From the NCBI GenBank assembly GCA_028284775.1, contig JANQRB010000139.1:1-64000 (forward strand): a stretch of 64,000 nt of DNA, written 5' to 3'. The DNA comes from Candidatus Kapaibacterium sp. (lineage in GTDB: Bacteria; Bacteroidota; Ignavibacteria; Kapaibacteriales; UBA7675). The notes beneath the pieces are model-generated. The model made no database searches. It was not told the DNA's origin and saw nothing but the letters and a program-made list of their open reading frames with translations. Below, piece by piece: positions 36,353-46,471 of the stretch. The translations under genes were made by a program, and so were the position numbers. How positions within the stretch are numbered: position 1 is the stretch's first letter; each line of letters starts with the position of its first letter.

Positions 36353-36430
36353 CACATACTCCAAAACAATCATCGCGGGCGACATGGGCCCATACTACTT
36401 CGTGCAGCCTGTCGGCTGCACAGGCGCGCG

Positions 36431-37408
36431 CTACTTGCCACAGCGCGACCGAATTTCGTCAATAATCGGGCGGGCGTGCGCTCGTCCGTTTTCTATAAAG
36501 ATGTTCCAGGTTTCACAGCCGCATACAACCGATCCCGCCACAAAAACGCCGGCCACATTCGTTTCGAAACTTCTCGGATCATAGCTGGGAATCAGCGTTT
36601 GATCGTCGACCTCTATACCTACCGAACGCAATAAGGCTTCATCCGGTCGGTAGCCGATGTGCTTAATGACGAAATCAACATCCAGCCGGAATTCCTTGCC
36701 GCCGTCCGCGGCTTGCAAGCGGAGGCCGCGGGCTTCAATGGCGCGGACGACTGTCGAAAAATGGGCTCGAATTTCCTCACGGCGAATCCGATTCTCGATA
36801 TCCGGCCTGACCCAATACTTCACGGAATCGCCGAGCTGCGGCCGACGATGAATCAGGTGGACTTCGGCACCGTGACGATATAGCTCAAGGGCTGTTTCGA
36901 CCGCTGAGTTGCGGCCGCCGATCACCGCAACACGGTTGCGCGCATAGCGATAGGGCTCATCGTAGTAGCTAATTACATGATCGAGGTCCTCGCCCGGGAT
37001 TTCCAGACGGTTGCTGTTGTCAAAATAGCCCGTCGCGATGATGAGGTGCGACCCGCGAAAACGGCCCGCCGGCGTTTCTACTTCAAAATCCTGTTCGCAT
37101 CGATGCAGCGATGTGACAGGCGTATGCAGTTTGAGATTCAGATCGAAGTAGTCGGTGATTCGGCGATAATACTGCAGCGCCTCGTTGCGAGAAGGGCGTA
37201 CCTGCGTGGAGGGAAAGGGTATTTCGCCCAACTCCAGCAGCTCGGGCGTAGAAAAGAATGTCATTTGCAGCGGAAAACGCCGGATGGACTCCGTTACCGC
37301 GCCTTTTTCCAGAATAAGATAGCTAAGTCCGCTACGCTGGGCCTCGATTCCACAGGCGAGGCCGGTCGGCCCTCCGCCAATGATGATGACATCAAACTCC
37401 GCACTCAC
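36431..37408 (-). CDS. YpdA-like FAD/NAD(P)-dependent disulfide reductase
   Basis: 325 residues from GTG 37408. Earlier frame (to 37666) is out of place because it would overlap the 3' end of the protease gene and its terminator. GTG lies exactly at the FAD-binding start VSAEFDVIIIGGGPTGLACG. The second Rossmann motif is AVIGGRNSAVETALELYRHG for NAD(P)H. Absence of a CxxC active site and the pattern FFSTPELLELGEIPF fit the YpdA family (putative bacillithiol disulfide reductase) of ~325 residues. It would keep a low-molecular-weight thiol reduced. Whether this organism makes bacillithiol cannot be told from the window. Confidence 0.85.
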   Translation of the reverse strand: MSAEFDVIIIGGGPTGLACGIEAQRSGLSYLILEKGAVTESIRRFPLQMTFFSTPELLELGEIPFPSTQVRPSRNEALQYYRRITDYFDLNLKLHTPVTSLHRCEQDFEVETPAGRFRGSHLIIATGYFDNSNRLEIPGEDLDHVISYYDEPYRYARNRVAVIGGRNSAVETALELYRHGAEVHLIHRRPQLGDSVKYWVRPDIENRIRREEIRAHFSTVVRAIEARGLRLQAADGGKEFRLDVDFVIKHIGYRPDEALLRSVGIEVDDQTLIPSYDPRSFETNVAGVFVAGSVVCGCETWNIFIENGRAHARPIIDEIRSRCGK

Positions 37409-37465
37409 AATTCTCTGCACCTGGGCTATTACTAGGTCAGCTCGCTGGATTCTTCCGTTCGAAAA

Positions 37466-37501
37466 TACAAAAAAGCGACGAATACAAAGATTGCGTCGCT
37501 T
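37466..37501 (-). terminator. terminator of the metalloprotease gene
   Basis: On the minus strand the arms AAGCGACG and CGTCGCTT (eight bases) are followed by T7. It lies 26 bases past the stop at 37527. Confidence 0.8.
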
Positions 37502-37526
37502 CTTGATTCTTAGGCTTGGGCGTCGG

Positions 37527-40061
37527 CTAGCGCGCGATGCTGAGCGTGCCGCTCGCGCGGCCGGCGGTCGACTCGATGCTGATGACGTACAAACCCGTCG
37601 CCAGGCCTTCCGTCGCCACTTCGATCTGATGTCTGCCGGGAAGCAGGGTGCCGACGGATCGCTCACGTAACAATTCCCGGCCTAGCACATCCTGGACTCG
37701 GATCTCTACCCATTCTGTCAGGACATCACTTGAGTATGCGACGCTCGTATGGGATGCGGCCGGATTAGGTGCAATCGACAGCAGGCGCATTGGTACCGGC
37801 GCCGTTTGATCGCCGACTGAGAGCACCGGATTCGTGACTAGTGCAAATGGACCGGCCAGCGTATATACCCGAAAGCTGAAGCCAATCCCGGTTATCAGAA
37901 TGTAGGCCTCGCTTGTTTCGCTGTATTGATTGGGATCTACGTTCCAATCGAATTGCCCCTTGACGGCATCGGTCGAAAAACGGATGGTCGTCGTATCATC
38001 GCCGATAACCAGGGCCAGCCTGACTTTATCGACATGCTCCGCCTCCCATTGGATTTGATAGCTGCTGCCGATCAAAACGCCGTCACGCCAGCCCGGCAGA
38101 ATCGGTCGCAAACGCGGGGCGGCAATTTCGAATCGGGCGTCGCTCTCATCGAGCGTCTCACCATTGGAAGCGTCAACCACCCGAATTAGCGCATCTTCCG
38201 TATGAATACCTTGCGGTACTGCCCAGTTGTAGTTCGAGTTGTTGGCCGTATTCCGAACTATCTCGCGCCAGGTTCGGCCGTTATTTACAGAGTAATAGAT
38301 ATCAACCGCTTCGACAAGCCGACTGTCCCAGGTCAGCTTCACTGTTCGCCCTTCGACGAGGATTTCACTGCCGTTGGGATGCGTGACTTTTACTTCGGAC
38401 GCTTCGACGGCAAAAGCGCCCCAGGTCGAATCGAAGACCGCCGGATCCCGAACATCGTAAACCATAAGCTTTACCTGCTCATGATTGCCGAAGTCCTTAG
38501 GAATCTGCCAGGTATAGGCCCGGTCGACAGCATCGATGCCGCTGACGATTTCATTCCAGGAGTCGCCGTAATTAGTTGAATACTTGAGGCCGACAGTACT
38601 GACGCGCGAGGAAGTCCATGCCACGTCGACAGGTGTTCCGGCGGCATAGGCCTGTCCTGCACCGAGTGGATGCTGTACAAAAATGCTGGGCTCCGTGACT
38701 TCATCGATACAGCGATCCGATTTACTGTTAGCACCCTGCCGGATAAGGTCGGCAACTTCTTCCAGGAAACGGATCTGCACCTGGCCGTTCAGCAAATGGC
38801 AATAACTCATGATCGAGCCCGGTGCGTTCACCGGGCGATCGCCGATACAATCGATGTTACGATCGCCGCCGCTCCTGTTGAGGACACAGGAATCCAACGC
38901 CGGTTTCCAGTAACAGGAATGTGTGTGCGGCGAACCGAAATTGTGCCCGAGCTCATGCGCCGCGGCAATGACGTCCCAGGTATATCCAAGGGTCGGATAG
39001 CTGAAACGGCCCCGAAAACCGATCACGCTGTATCCGAAAGATTTATCGCAGAGACTGCCGCTGCCGGGCTGCCCCGGAAAGGCGATGCCGCCCACCTGCG
39101 TGCTGCCGGTTGCCGTCACCAGCTGAGCGATGTCGCGCTGCACACCTTTGCGGCGCTGGTTCCAGTAGCTCTGCATTTCGCCGAGCATTATGCCGATATT
39201 GCCATCGTCGCGATAGGGGTCTTCATTCGGTGCTTCTTCCCAGAGAAACAGCCGGTTGATGTAAAATGTGACGTTGACGTATTCTTCGTAGATATTGCTG
39301 ATCATTGCGTAAACGGCGGTGATGTATTCCAACTGCCGTTCAATATCATTATTCATCAGACTATAAAACTGGGTATCCGTTTCGACAGCCAGCTCCAGCT
39401 CCAGAAGCGTCTCATCGTCCTGGGCCTGGGTTCGATCCCGTTGAAAGTCTTTGCTTTCGACGGAGCCCTCCCCCCAATCACCGAAGTCGGACAGACAGTT
39501 AAAGTCGATCTCCGTGGCATTCGGCACAGCCTGAGCTTCGCTTGCCAGGAGGTGCGCATCGCGGTGTTTGCCATGCTGGCCGATCGGCGCAAAGATATGA
39601 TTGGAGCCGTCGGCGCGTTGAATGTTGCCGATCAGCGTACCGTCGACAGCGCTCAGAAAAACAAATGAGCCTTGCTCCCCAACAATCTCGCCACGAAAGC
39701 TCTGGATCGACGGTACCGGCAGACGCCGACCATTTTCATCATCTCCCACCCAGATTTCCGTATTGGCGTCGATAACGGAACGCACACGCTGCAGACGCAG
39801 GGTCCCCGATTCGACAGGTGAGAGTGGAAAGTCCGTCAGTTCGAGGGCGGCGGCGGGCTTAAAAGACGCACTGAGGACGGCCGCGTCGATACTGAGATGC
39901 AGACCGGCATTGTTAGCGCTGGTTTCTTCGAGCGCATTGCCGTAAGAAAGGAAACTGTCGGCTGAAAGACGGCTGAAGTCCTGCGTCGCCGCATGGGCCG
40001 ATACCAGGAACAGGAAGCTGAATGTTGTAATTCCCCACAGTAACCTGAATGGTCGATACAT
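37527..40061 (-). CDS. secreted M12B (reprolysin-like) zinc metalloprotease, T9SS cargo
   Basis: 844 residues. Signal peptide MYRPFRLLWGITTFSFLFLV ends near AHAATQ. A pro-region (~30-225) includes TLRLQRVRSVIDANTEIWVG. The metzincin catalytic motif is complete: HELGHNFGSPH with zinc ligands H369, H373, H379 and catalytic E370, and a Met-turn GSIMSYCH. Three Ig/fibronectin-like repeats follow the catalytic domain, each with a VDIYYSVNNGRTWREI-type pattern. The T9SS sorting domain closes the protein (LSIAPNPAASHTSVAY, then ATGLYVISIES). A GAGG is six bases before the ATG. Likely degrades extracellular protein; activation by pro-peptide removal is usual in the family. Confidence 0.93.
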   Translation of the reverse strand: MYRPFRLLWGITTFSFLFLVSAHAATQDFSRLSADSFLSYGNALEETSANNAGLHLSIDAAVLSASFKPAAALELTDFPLSPVESGTLRLQRVRSVIDANTEIWVGDDENGRRLPVPSIQSFRGEIVGEQGSFVFLSAVDGTLIGNIQRADGSNHIFAPIGQHGKHRDAHLLASEAQAVPNATEIDFNCLSDFGDWGEGSVESKDFQRDRTQAQDDETLLELELAVETDTQFYSLMNNDIERQLEYITAVYAMISNIYEEYVNVTFYINRLFLWEEAPNEDPYRDDGNIGIMLGEMQSYWNQRRKGVQRDIAQLVTATGSTQVGGIAFPGQPGSGSLCDKSFGYSVIGFRGRFSYPTLGYTWDVIAAAHELGHNFGSPHTHSCYWKPALDSCVLNRSGGDRNIDCIGDRPVNAPGSIMSYCHLLNGQVQIRFLEEVADLIRQGANSKSDRCIDEVTEPSIFVQHPLGAGQAYAAGTPVDVAWTSSRVSTVGLKYSTNYGDSWNEIVSGIDAVDRAYTWQIPKDFGNHEQVKLMVYDVRDPAVFDSTWGAFAVEASEVKVTHPNGSEILVEGRTVKLTWDSRLVEAVDIYYSVNNGRTWREIVRNTANNSNYNWAVPQGIHTEDALIRVVDASNGETLDESDARFEIAAPRLRPILPGWRDGVLIGSSYQIQWEAEHVDKVRLALVIGDDTTTIRFSTDAVKGQFDWNVDPNQYSETSEAYILITGIGFSFRVYTLAGPFALVTNPVLSVGDQTAPVPMRLLSIAPNPAASHTSVAYSSDVLTEWVEIRVQDVLGRELLRERSVGTLLPGRHQIEVATEGLATGLYVISIESTAGRASGTLSIAR

Positions 40062-40401
40062 AACTGCCTCTTGGTTGCAATTCCCGACAGTCCAAAATGA
40101 CTATTATTTGCCGGGACGATTGAAGGTATCATGGGCGAATACACGCCGGATAGGAAAACAAAACGTAGGTCTGACGCTTCAACAACACCAACAACGACTA
40201 TCGCGTTTCCGGATTTTCATCTTTTTGGCCCATCATTCTCAAGGAAATGGAAGCGCGGCCCGAACATTGCGCCCCAGAAATCCAAAATCAAACTCAGGCA
40301 ACTATCGGTCGCAACCGACGACTCATCCTCTACCAAATGCAAGTGGCGAGGCGCTCGTGCGCCCCGCCACTCATCAGTACTTTCAGCGTAAGCATAGGCG
40401 C
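40062..40401. other. intergenic stretch with hairpin
   Basis: The gap lies between two minus-strand cargo genes. It contains the hairpin at 40342-40371 and the 5' leader of the protease. Nothing else. Confidence 0.45.
40342..40371 (-). terminator. possible terminator of the sialidase-fold cargo gene
   Basis: Arms AGTGGCG and CGCCACT, with an inner GGCGC/GCGCC and one mismatch, form a long GC-rich hairpin 30 bases past the stop. The T-run after it on the minus strand is weak (TTGCATTT), so efficiency is uncertain. Confidence 0.5.
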
Positions 40402-43400
40402 TTACTTAACAATCGAAATGCTCTGCGTCAATTGTTGCCCCGCAACACTCATGCGCAGGTAATAAACGCCATTCGGGAGGACCGAGGCATCATAGCTGAG
40501 CGGATATGAGCCCGCCTCCCTGGCCTCGTCAAGAATCAACGCTACCTGCTGTCCCATTGTATTATACAGCGCCAGACGGACACGATCGTTCCGCACCAGC
40601 GAGTACTCAAAATTAACAATGCCGCTGCTGGGGTTCGGATACAGGGCGCTGAGGTGCATGCCAACCAGATCTTCGTCGCGTTCATCTACGGATACGGCAT
40701 CGCCGTTGAAATCGATGTCGTCGATGTACCAGCCATCATCGTGAATGAGTCCGTTTGACTTCAATTGGAAACGCAGCATAATCGTTTCACCGATATATTC
40801 CGCGACGCTACGCCGTTCGGCAACGAACTGACTCTCGCTCGCATCGCCATCCCAGACACCCTGGCCGGCACGATTTCCGCGATCGAAGCCGGCAAAATAA
40901 TCCCAGGTCTCGCCAAAATCCTTGCTGATAAAGACGAAGCCGAAATCGGAGGTCGGCTGATCGATGAGCGCCATGTGCCACCACTCAAGCGAACTGTTGG
41001 AAGCATCGATTGTTACCGGCGCCATGATATAATCATTCAGCGTCAGTTTCTCGTAGTCGCCATCGGGCGAATCCGTGATACAGTTGGGCGACGAATTGCT
41101 GACGTTACTGACTACGGCCCAACCGCCATTGGTGTAGGACGGAATTGCATTTTGCGCATCATCGAAGTTTTCTTCGAAGCTCGCCGCTGCATAAGGTGCA
41201 CCGGAATACACGAGCTTTTCGTTCGAAAACTCACTGGAAGTTTCAATGTCGCCGCGCTTGCCCACCGCTTTTAACTGCACAAGATGAAACTTGTTGAGCT
41301 CAAGTTTGTCTGCGCCTAACAACAGTGAAACAGTCTCGCCGGCGATAATGACTTCGGCGTCGTCGATCGAGGTGACGAGCTCGCCATCCACATAAACATC
41401 GATGCGCTCGAAGTCGTGAAACTCCGACTCGTCGACATGCAAGCCCGGGTTGATCCAGTTCAGCTTGACGCCCTCAGCGGAAGGTTCGCCATTGACGACT
41501 TCGGGCCGTGCCGGTTCAAGGGCCCCACCGGCCCATAAGCGAACATCGATAGTGCCACTGCGTTCGTTCGAGGGCGTAACGGCCAAAATCTGGTAGACAT
41601 ATTGGCGGCCGTCGACGGCGCCTTGATCAAGATACTCTTCCACACCTTTGTCAACTCGGCCGAGGTTTTCGGTCTGGCCCGACTCCAGATCACGGCGGCT
41701 GATTTCGATTTCAAAATCCGTCAGCGGTTCGCCAAGCAGGGTTTCGGACGGATCTTCCCAGGTCAGCTGCACATTAGAGGCATTTTGAAAGGAATTGCTC
41801 GCTTCCAGGTTCGTCGGCGGATTGGGCGAGCTGGAAATCAAAGCCGTATAGGCATCGAGCGAACGATAGTTCCCGTTGGGACCCGAGGGAATCCAGAAAC
41901 AGGGAAAAACTTTGCCGTCACGGAAGTCGATCGAAGTGTAGTCGCCCCAGTAGTTGTTGCCGGGGCCCTGCCGCGAAATATCGGAATTGCCGTCGATGAA
42001 GAATGTCTGATCAGTCAGGCGAATTCTGCGCCAGGACTCACCGCCATTGTTCGAAATCGCCACATAGGCATTGACGCCCGTATTCGATTCGGTTTCATCA
42101 TCCTGCGAAGAATAATACACAACGGCGATAGCGCCGGAGCTGGGGTCGACGGCAATATTAGGCAGAAACACGTCGCGATCCGTGTCGTTGTCATCGACAA
42201 TCACATGCTCCGTCCAGTCTTCACCGCCATTATCCGACCACGTTAGCAGCACATGATGCTCGTCATCGGTCGGACGAATACGTCCGGACTGCACAATGTA
42301 GATTCGTCCATGGTAGTCGCTGTCCGGATTCACATCGACCGCAATTGTCGGATAGGATGAAATGCGCATCCCCGCCTTATCCGCCAGTACGAACCGACCG
42401 CTTTCGCTATTGGTGACGCCGGTAGTTTGCACCGTCTGCGCGACGCGCGCCGTTCCCCAGCGCCAGTTCCGCCCGCCATCGGCCGAAGACTGGAACATTG
42501 CTCTTGTCTGGCTGCCGCCCGACGTGGATCGCCAGGTGACATAGAGTTCGCCGTCCGGGCCTATCGCCGCGAGTGGCGACTGAATAGAGCTACCGGAACC
42601 GCCGATTGGAATTGGCGTCAGCGCCCAGGTTTCGGCATTGTCGCGGCGTTCCGCGCGACCTAACATAATTTGATTGCTCTGACCGGCGGAACGGTTGAAT
42701 CGCGTCCAGACAACATAAACATTGTCCGCAAACTCGGAATCCGGATCTTTGTCCGCCGTAATAAGAAATTTGTCATCGAAAACATTGTCAGCGGCGACAT
42801 TCAGGGTGACGGGAATCGCCTCGCCCCAGCTTTGGCCGCCGTCTTTTGAAACGCAGACAAAAATGCCATTGTCGCCTTCCAGATCGTCGCCATTTGTTTG
42901 TGTCTTGCCGAAGACATAATAAGCCCAGCCGCGCGAATCGAAGTCGATACCCGGATCAAAGTTCGTGGCGCGCGAGGTCACGTCATCCACCAGATCGGCC
43001 GGGACGGCGGGCAACATCGTTTCGCCCCAGGTGTTTCCGCCATCAGTCGACCAATAGGCAATCATGTGATAGTTGCCCTGCGTGTTGAAACGCGAATCAT
43101 TCGATCCTGCGATGATGTTATCGGAGTCGGTCGGGTTTATGGCAATCCAGGTCTCTGTCTGGTCGAGAATATAGGGTGAGACGGAAACGAGCTCGATGCC
43201 GGCGGCATTTAATATGGACCGGCGGCCGGAGTATTCCTTATAAGCTTCGGGGGGATATTCCTGCGGTACAAACTTGTACATGCCTTTCGGCTTGCGAATG
43301 TTCGGCAGGTCTTTCTGAATATCAATCGCTGCATCGTATGGATACGCGGGCCATTGCCGAGCGTCATACTGCGCCCATCCCGGCGCTACAACACCGATAA

Positions 43401-43440
43401 TGAGTAGCCCCGCAGTTAAATAAGTTGTAATCCGCTTCAT
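40402..43440 (-). CDS. secreted T9SS cargo: sialidase-fold propeller with fibronectin and anchor-J-like domains
   Basis: 1012 residues from ATG 43440 (adk stops at 43460, so the longer frame to 43476 overlaps it). Signal peptide MKRITTYLTAGLLIIGVVAP ends near GWAQYD. The N-terminal half is a BNR/sialidase-like six-blade propeller with Asp boxes STDGGNTWGET, SKDGGQSWGEA, SSADGGRNWRWG, SDNGGEDWTEH and SNNGGESWRRI. A fibronectin III pair follows. Then a jelly-roll of the MAM/choice-of-anchor-J type (SLEWWHMALIDQPTSDFGFV; DDGWYIDDIDF). The T9SS sorting domain is LYPNPSSGIVNFEYSL, then PNGVYYLRMSVAG. Whether it is an active glycosidase is undecided; no full catalytic set is evident. Confidence 0.93.
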   Translation of the reverse strand: MKRITTYLTAGLLIIGVVAPGWAQYDARQWPAYPYDAAIDIQKDLPNIRKPKGMYKFVPQEYPPEAYKEYSGRRSILNAAGIELVSVSPYILDQTETWIAINPTDSDNIIAGSNDSRFNTQGNYHMIAYWSTDGGNTWGETMLPAVPADLVDDVTSRATNFDPGIDFDSRGWAYYVFGKTQTNGDDLEGDNGIFVCVSKDGGQSWGEAIPVTLNVAADNVFDDKFLITADKDPDSEFADNVYVVWTRFNRSAGQSNQIMLGRAERRDNAETWALTPIPIGGSGSSIQSPLAAIGPDGELYVTWRSTSGGSQTRAMFQSSADGGRNWRWGTARVAQTVQTTGVTNSESGRFVLADKAGMRISSYPTIAVDVNPDSDYHGRIYIVQSGRIRPTDDEHHVLLTWSDNGGEDWTEHVIVDDNDTDRDVFLPNIAVDPSSGAIAVVYYSSQDDETESNTGVNAYVAISNNGGESWRRIRLTDQTFFIDGNSDISRQGPGNNYWGDYTSIDFRDGKVFPCFWIPSGPNGNYRSLDAYTALISSSPNPPTNLEASNSFQNASNVQLTWEDPSETLLGEPLTDFEIEISRRDLESGQTENLGRVDKGVEEYLDQGAVDGRQYVYQILAVTPSNERSGTIDVRLWAGGALEPARPEVVNGEPSAEGVKLNWINPGLHVDESEFHDFERIDVYVDGELVTSIDDAEVIIAGETVSLLLGADKLELNKFHLVQLKAVGKRGDIETSSEFSNEKLVYSGAPYAAASFEENFDDAQNAIPSYTNGGWAVVSNVSNSSPNCITDSPDGDYEKLTLNDYIMAPVTIDASNSSLEWWHMALIDQPTSDFGFVFISKDFGETWDYFAGFDRGNRAGQGVWDGDASESQFVAERRSVAEYIGETIMLRFQLKSNGLIHDDGWYIDDIDFNGDAVSVDERDEDLVGMHLSALYPNPSSGIVNFEYSLVRNDRVRLALYNTMGQQVALILDEAREAGSYPLSYDASVLPNGVYYLRMSVAGQQLTQSISIVK

Positions 43441-43459
43441 AGCCAGTCCAACAATAAGT

Positions 43460-44008
43460 TCAGGAAAATTCGGCATCTATTCTCTTGTATACAGTTTCGA
43501 TATCGGCATTGCCATCGATGGTCGTAACAACATTGCGCTTCGCGTAATAGTTGAGAATCGGAGCGGTCTCCTGTTGATAGACCTGCATTCGATGGCGGAT
43601 AACTTCAGGGCTGTCGTCAACGCGCTTGCGCTGCAGCAAACGCTCGAAAATTGCCTGGTCGGCAACCTGAATATTGATAACGTACGATATCGCCAATCCG
43701 TGTTTGCTCATGATTTCATCCAGCGCCTCGGCCTGAGCGAGCGTCCGAGGGAAACCATCGAGGATCGCCCCATGTGCGCACTCAGGTGATGACAGTGTTT
43801 CTTCGACAATCCGCAGCACGAGCTCGTCGGGCACCAGCGCACCGGAATCCATAAAACCGGCCGCCATTCGGCCAGCTTCAGTCTGGTCGGCCTTGGCTTT
43901 CCGCAGGGCCGCGCCTGTGGAAAGGTGCGGAATATTCTTACGTGCCGCCAGGAGTTCGGCTTGTGTTCCTTTGCCCACGCCCGGGGCGCCAAAGAGAATT
44001 ACTATCAT
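43460..44008 (-). CDS. adk: adenylate kinase
   Basis: 182 residues. Interconverts ATP + AMP and 2 ADP. P-loop GAPGVGKGTQAELLAARKNI (7-26), NMP-binding LSTGAALRKA, core GAILDGFPRTLAQAEALDEI and RLLQRKRVDDSPEVIRHRM. The LID is the short form without zinc Cys. Length is at the low end but complete. It starts on the minus strand upstream of the large sialidase-fold gene, 19 bases apart, so they may share a transcript even though their functions are unrelated. Confidence 0.96.
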   Translation of the reverse strand: MIVILFGAPGVGKGTQAELLAARKNIPHLSTGAALRKAKADQTEAGRMAAGFMDSGALVPDELVLRIVEETLSSPECAHGAILDGFPRTLAQAEALDEIMSKHGLAISYVINIQVADQAIFERLLQRKRVDDSPEVIRHRMQVYQQETAPILNYYAKRNVVTTIDGNADIETVYKRIDAEFS

Positions 44009-44211
44009 AGTTAGCTTGCTGTTACGCTAAGGAATATTCATGTAGAGATGACGAGCAGTCGCATTTGGTTACGCCGCCGGAGCTCTTTTGTCGTGTTGTA
44101 TCCCCTGAACGGAGTGTGGAGCCGGTTGCGCTTAAGAAGCGCTCGTATATACAAAACTGACAAGTTAATCAAGAAAATGGTAAAGATCAACGCGGAAGGC
44201 GGCTGATTGTC

Positions 44212-44682
44212 TTAAATACGCGCATCGACAACCGTACCGACGAATTGAAGCTCGGAGAGTGAAAAGGATTGCAGATCGCCCCGCTGATCATAAAACTGAA
44301 ATGCTTTCAAACTGCGGGCATCAGCGGGAAAGTGGCGGGCAAAAAAGCGCTGTTCAAGAAAGTTGTTGGTGATGCTGGCCCGTGGCCGACTTTCGGTGCC
44401 CTCGCCGCGCTGCCGGGTTCGAAGCTCATCCAGCTCGCCGCGAACGTCCTCAAACTGGCGACGCGCATCGCGCAGTCGGTCCGACAGGCCGGCGGGATCC
44501 CCCTGCGACTCGCCAAATCGGCGCGAATCATCTTTTATCTGCTTTATCTCTGATTCGAGACGCACTACTTCGCGCCGACGCTCATCCAGACGAGCGATGG
44601 CTTCCTGTTCGAGCAGCTCAAGACCCGAAAGTCTTCCAACTGCCGCAGCGCCAGAAGTAGTTCTATCGATTGCAGGTAACAT
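44212..44682 (-). CDS. coiled-coil protein of unknown function
   Basis: 156 residues from ATG 44682. The upstream frame to 44730 would need a TTG start. Heptad pattern dominates ~20-90 (GLELLEQEAIARLDERRREV, then VRLESEIKQIKDDSRRF and LRDARRQFEDVRGELDELRT). The C-terminal 50 residues are less helical (LEQRFFARHFPADARSLKAF). No signal peptide, membrane helix or family is recognised. It may be a cytoskeletal or scaffolding protein, but nothing shows that. It is isolated: 203 bases from adk, 489 from queA. Confidence 0.6.
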   Translation of the reverse strand: MLPAIDRTTSGAAAVGRLSGLELLEQEAIARLDERRREVVRLESEIKQIKDDSRRFGESQGDPAGLSDRLRDARRQFEDVRGELDELRTRQRGEGTESRPRASITNNFLEQRFFARHFPADARSLKAFQFYDQRGDLQSFSLSELQFVGTVVDARI

Positions 44683-45171
44683 ATTCTTACCGATAGAGTC
44701 GTGTTGCACGGGAACTATCGGGTACCGCAATCGCCTGTCGATTCGTTTGACATCGCCTGGTGCAGTAAGCCTGCATCAGAGCCGCAGCATAGGCAGCCGC
44801 GCTCGCGTCCGAGCGCCGCCGCAGCACGCCCTGGCTTCTTTCCCTGACATCTCTCCCCGGGTCGGTCACTCCGACGGACCGTCAACTTTCTCCTCCATGC
44901 GGGAGACATGTCGTACTAGGACATACTGCTAAAGAGGGCTATCGACTGACACGACGACCCTCCAGACTTCAAGCGAAGCAAACACAGGCATTATGTGCTG
45001 TACCAATTACCGAATACCTAATTAGCATTTTCGTCCGTTGCACGCAAAAATTTAGTGCGTGGGTAAAAATTACATGTCGTCTGCCGCTTAGCAGCAGTGA
45101 GCGCATAAAAAAAGACGGTGCCGTAAATTTCGGTCGGCACCGTCTTCACAAAATGTCAGGTCCGGCAGAGA
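44683..45171. other. intergenic stretch with terminator
   Basis: It contains the queA terminator (45106-45146) and nothing else recognisable. Confidence 0.45.
45106..45146 (-). terminator. terminator of queA
   Basis: Perfect 12-base arms AAGACGGTGCCG and CGGCACCGTCTT with an 11-base loop. On the minus strand it is followed by T7. It lies 25 bases past the stop. Confidence 0.92.
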
Positions 45172-46209
45172 TCAGGAAATAAGCATCACATCGCCATAAG
45201 CATAGAAGCGGTAGTCTTCTTTGGCTGCACGGCGATAGGCCTTCATAAGGTTATCTTTGCCAGCGAAGGCGGCGCTCAACAACATCAAGGTTGATTTCGG
45301 AGGATGAAAACTGGTGAGCAATCGATTGACGATCTTGAATTCGTAAGGCGGATAGATAAACTTGTCAGTCCAGCCCCTGTTTTGCTTGACAGTGCCGCTC
45401 GTCAAGACGCTCGACTCCAAGGCTCGGACGACGCTCGCGCCGCAGGCAAATACATTGCCTTTGGATTTCAGCGTCTTGTTGATCGATTCCACCGATTCTT
45501 TGGGTATGTCGAAATACTCCGAGTGCATTTTGTGCTTGGTCAGATCTTCCACGTCGACCGGCTGGAAGGCGCCGTAGCCGATATGCAGTGTGACATAAGC
45601 AATTCGAACGCCTTTCTTCTGCAGCTTTTTGAGCGTTTCAGGTGTGATATGCAGCCCGGCGGAGGGCGCCGCTATCGAGCCGGTATTTTCGGCGTAGACC
45701 GTCTGATAGGTTTCTTTATCCAGCTCGCTTGGTTTCCGCTTTATGTACTCGGGCAGCGGCATCTGGCCAATGCGTTCAATGACCTTGTAGATGTCGCCTT
45801 CATAATTAAAACGAACGGTACGCCCGCGAGAAGTTGTATTGTCGATGATTTCGCAATAGAACTTGTAGTCGTCAAAATAAATCTTGTTGCCGATACGTAC
45901 TTTGCGGGCCGGATCGACAATGACATCCCAGATCTTTTCCTGGGCTTTCAATTCCCGCAACAGCATCACCTCTATCTGGGCGTTGGTTTTCTCCTTTTTG
46001 CCATAGAGCCGCGCCGGGAAAACACGCGTATTGTTCAGGACCAAACAATCTCCCTTGCGAAAGAATGAGGTGATATCCGAAAATACCTTGTCGTCCATTT
46101 CCCCAGTCTCGCGGTCCATAACCATCAACTTGGCTGAATCGCGCGGATCTGCCGGGTATTTTGCAATTAGTGACTTAGGAACCGTATACCGAAATTCCGA
46201 CAATTTCAT
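45172..46209 (-). CDS. queA: S-adenosylmethionine:tRNA ribosyltransferase-isomerase
   Basis: 345 residues from ATG 46209 (MKLSEFRYTVPKSLIAKYPA); the frame to 46227 needs TTG. QueA transfers and isomerises the ribosyl group of SAM onto 7-aminomethyl-deazaguanine in tRNA to give epoxyqueuosine. Family signatures: DSAKLMVMDRETGEMDDKVF, DCLVLNNTRVFPARLYGKKE, AAPSAGLHITPETLKKLQKK, VTLHIGYGAFQPVDVEDLTK and a late LLTSFHPPKSTLMLLSAAFA. No other queuosine gene lies nearby. Single gene with its own terminator. Confidence 0.97.
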   Translation of the reverse strand: MKLSEFRYTVPKSLIAKYPADPRDSAKLMVMDRETGEMDDKVFSDITSFFRKGDCLVLNNTRVFPARLYGKKEKTNAQIEVMLLRELKAQEKIWDVIVDPARKVRIGNKIYFDDYKFYCEIIDNTTSRGRTVRFNYEGDIYKVIERIGQMPLPEYIKRKPSELDKETYQTVYAENTGSIAAPSAGLHITPETLKKLQKKGVRIAYVTLHIGYGAFQPVDVEDLTKHKMHSEYFDIPKESVESINKTLKSKGNVFACGASVVRALESSVLTSGTVKQNRGWTDKFIYPPYEFKIVNRLLTSFHPPKSTLMLLSAAFAGKDNLMKAYRRAAKEDYRFYAYGDVMLIS

Positions 46210-46471
46210 GAAAGATGGCTCCGCCAAGTTAACAATAGTAATGCTTTTGCAATGAGTTTCGATCGAATGCAGGGTAAATTTCGAAGAATGCCGCCAAAGA
46301 TCAATCAGGGGGTTTCGAATTACACTCGCTCAACGAATTGATAGTAGAAGTTTGTCGGCCAAGATTATTGTCGAAATATTTTTTGGGTAGGCAAAAATAT
46401 TTCTGCTAGTTGTAAGCGGCCACTTGTATGCCCAAAATGCATTTCAGCATGTCAAGACGTACTACGACAGA

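Noticed and set aside
37409..37666. N-terminal extension of the YpdA-like protein
   Set aside because: Overlaps the protease 3' end and its terminator; Arg/Ser-rich with no homology expected; FAD motif starts right after GTG 37408.
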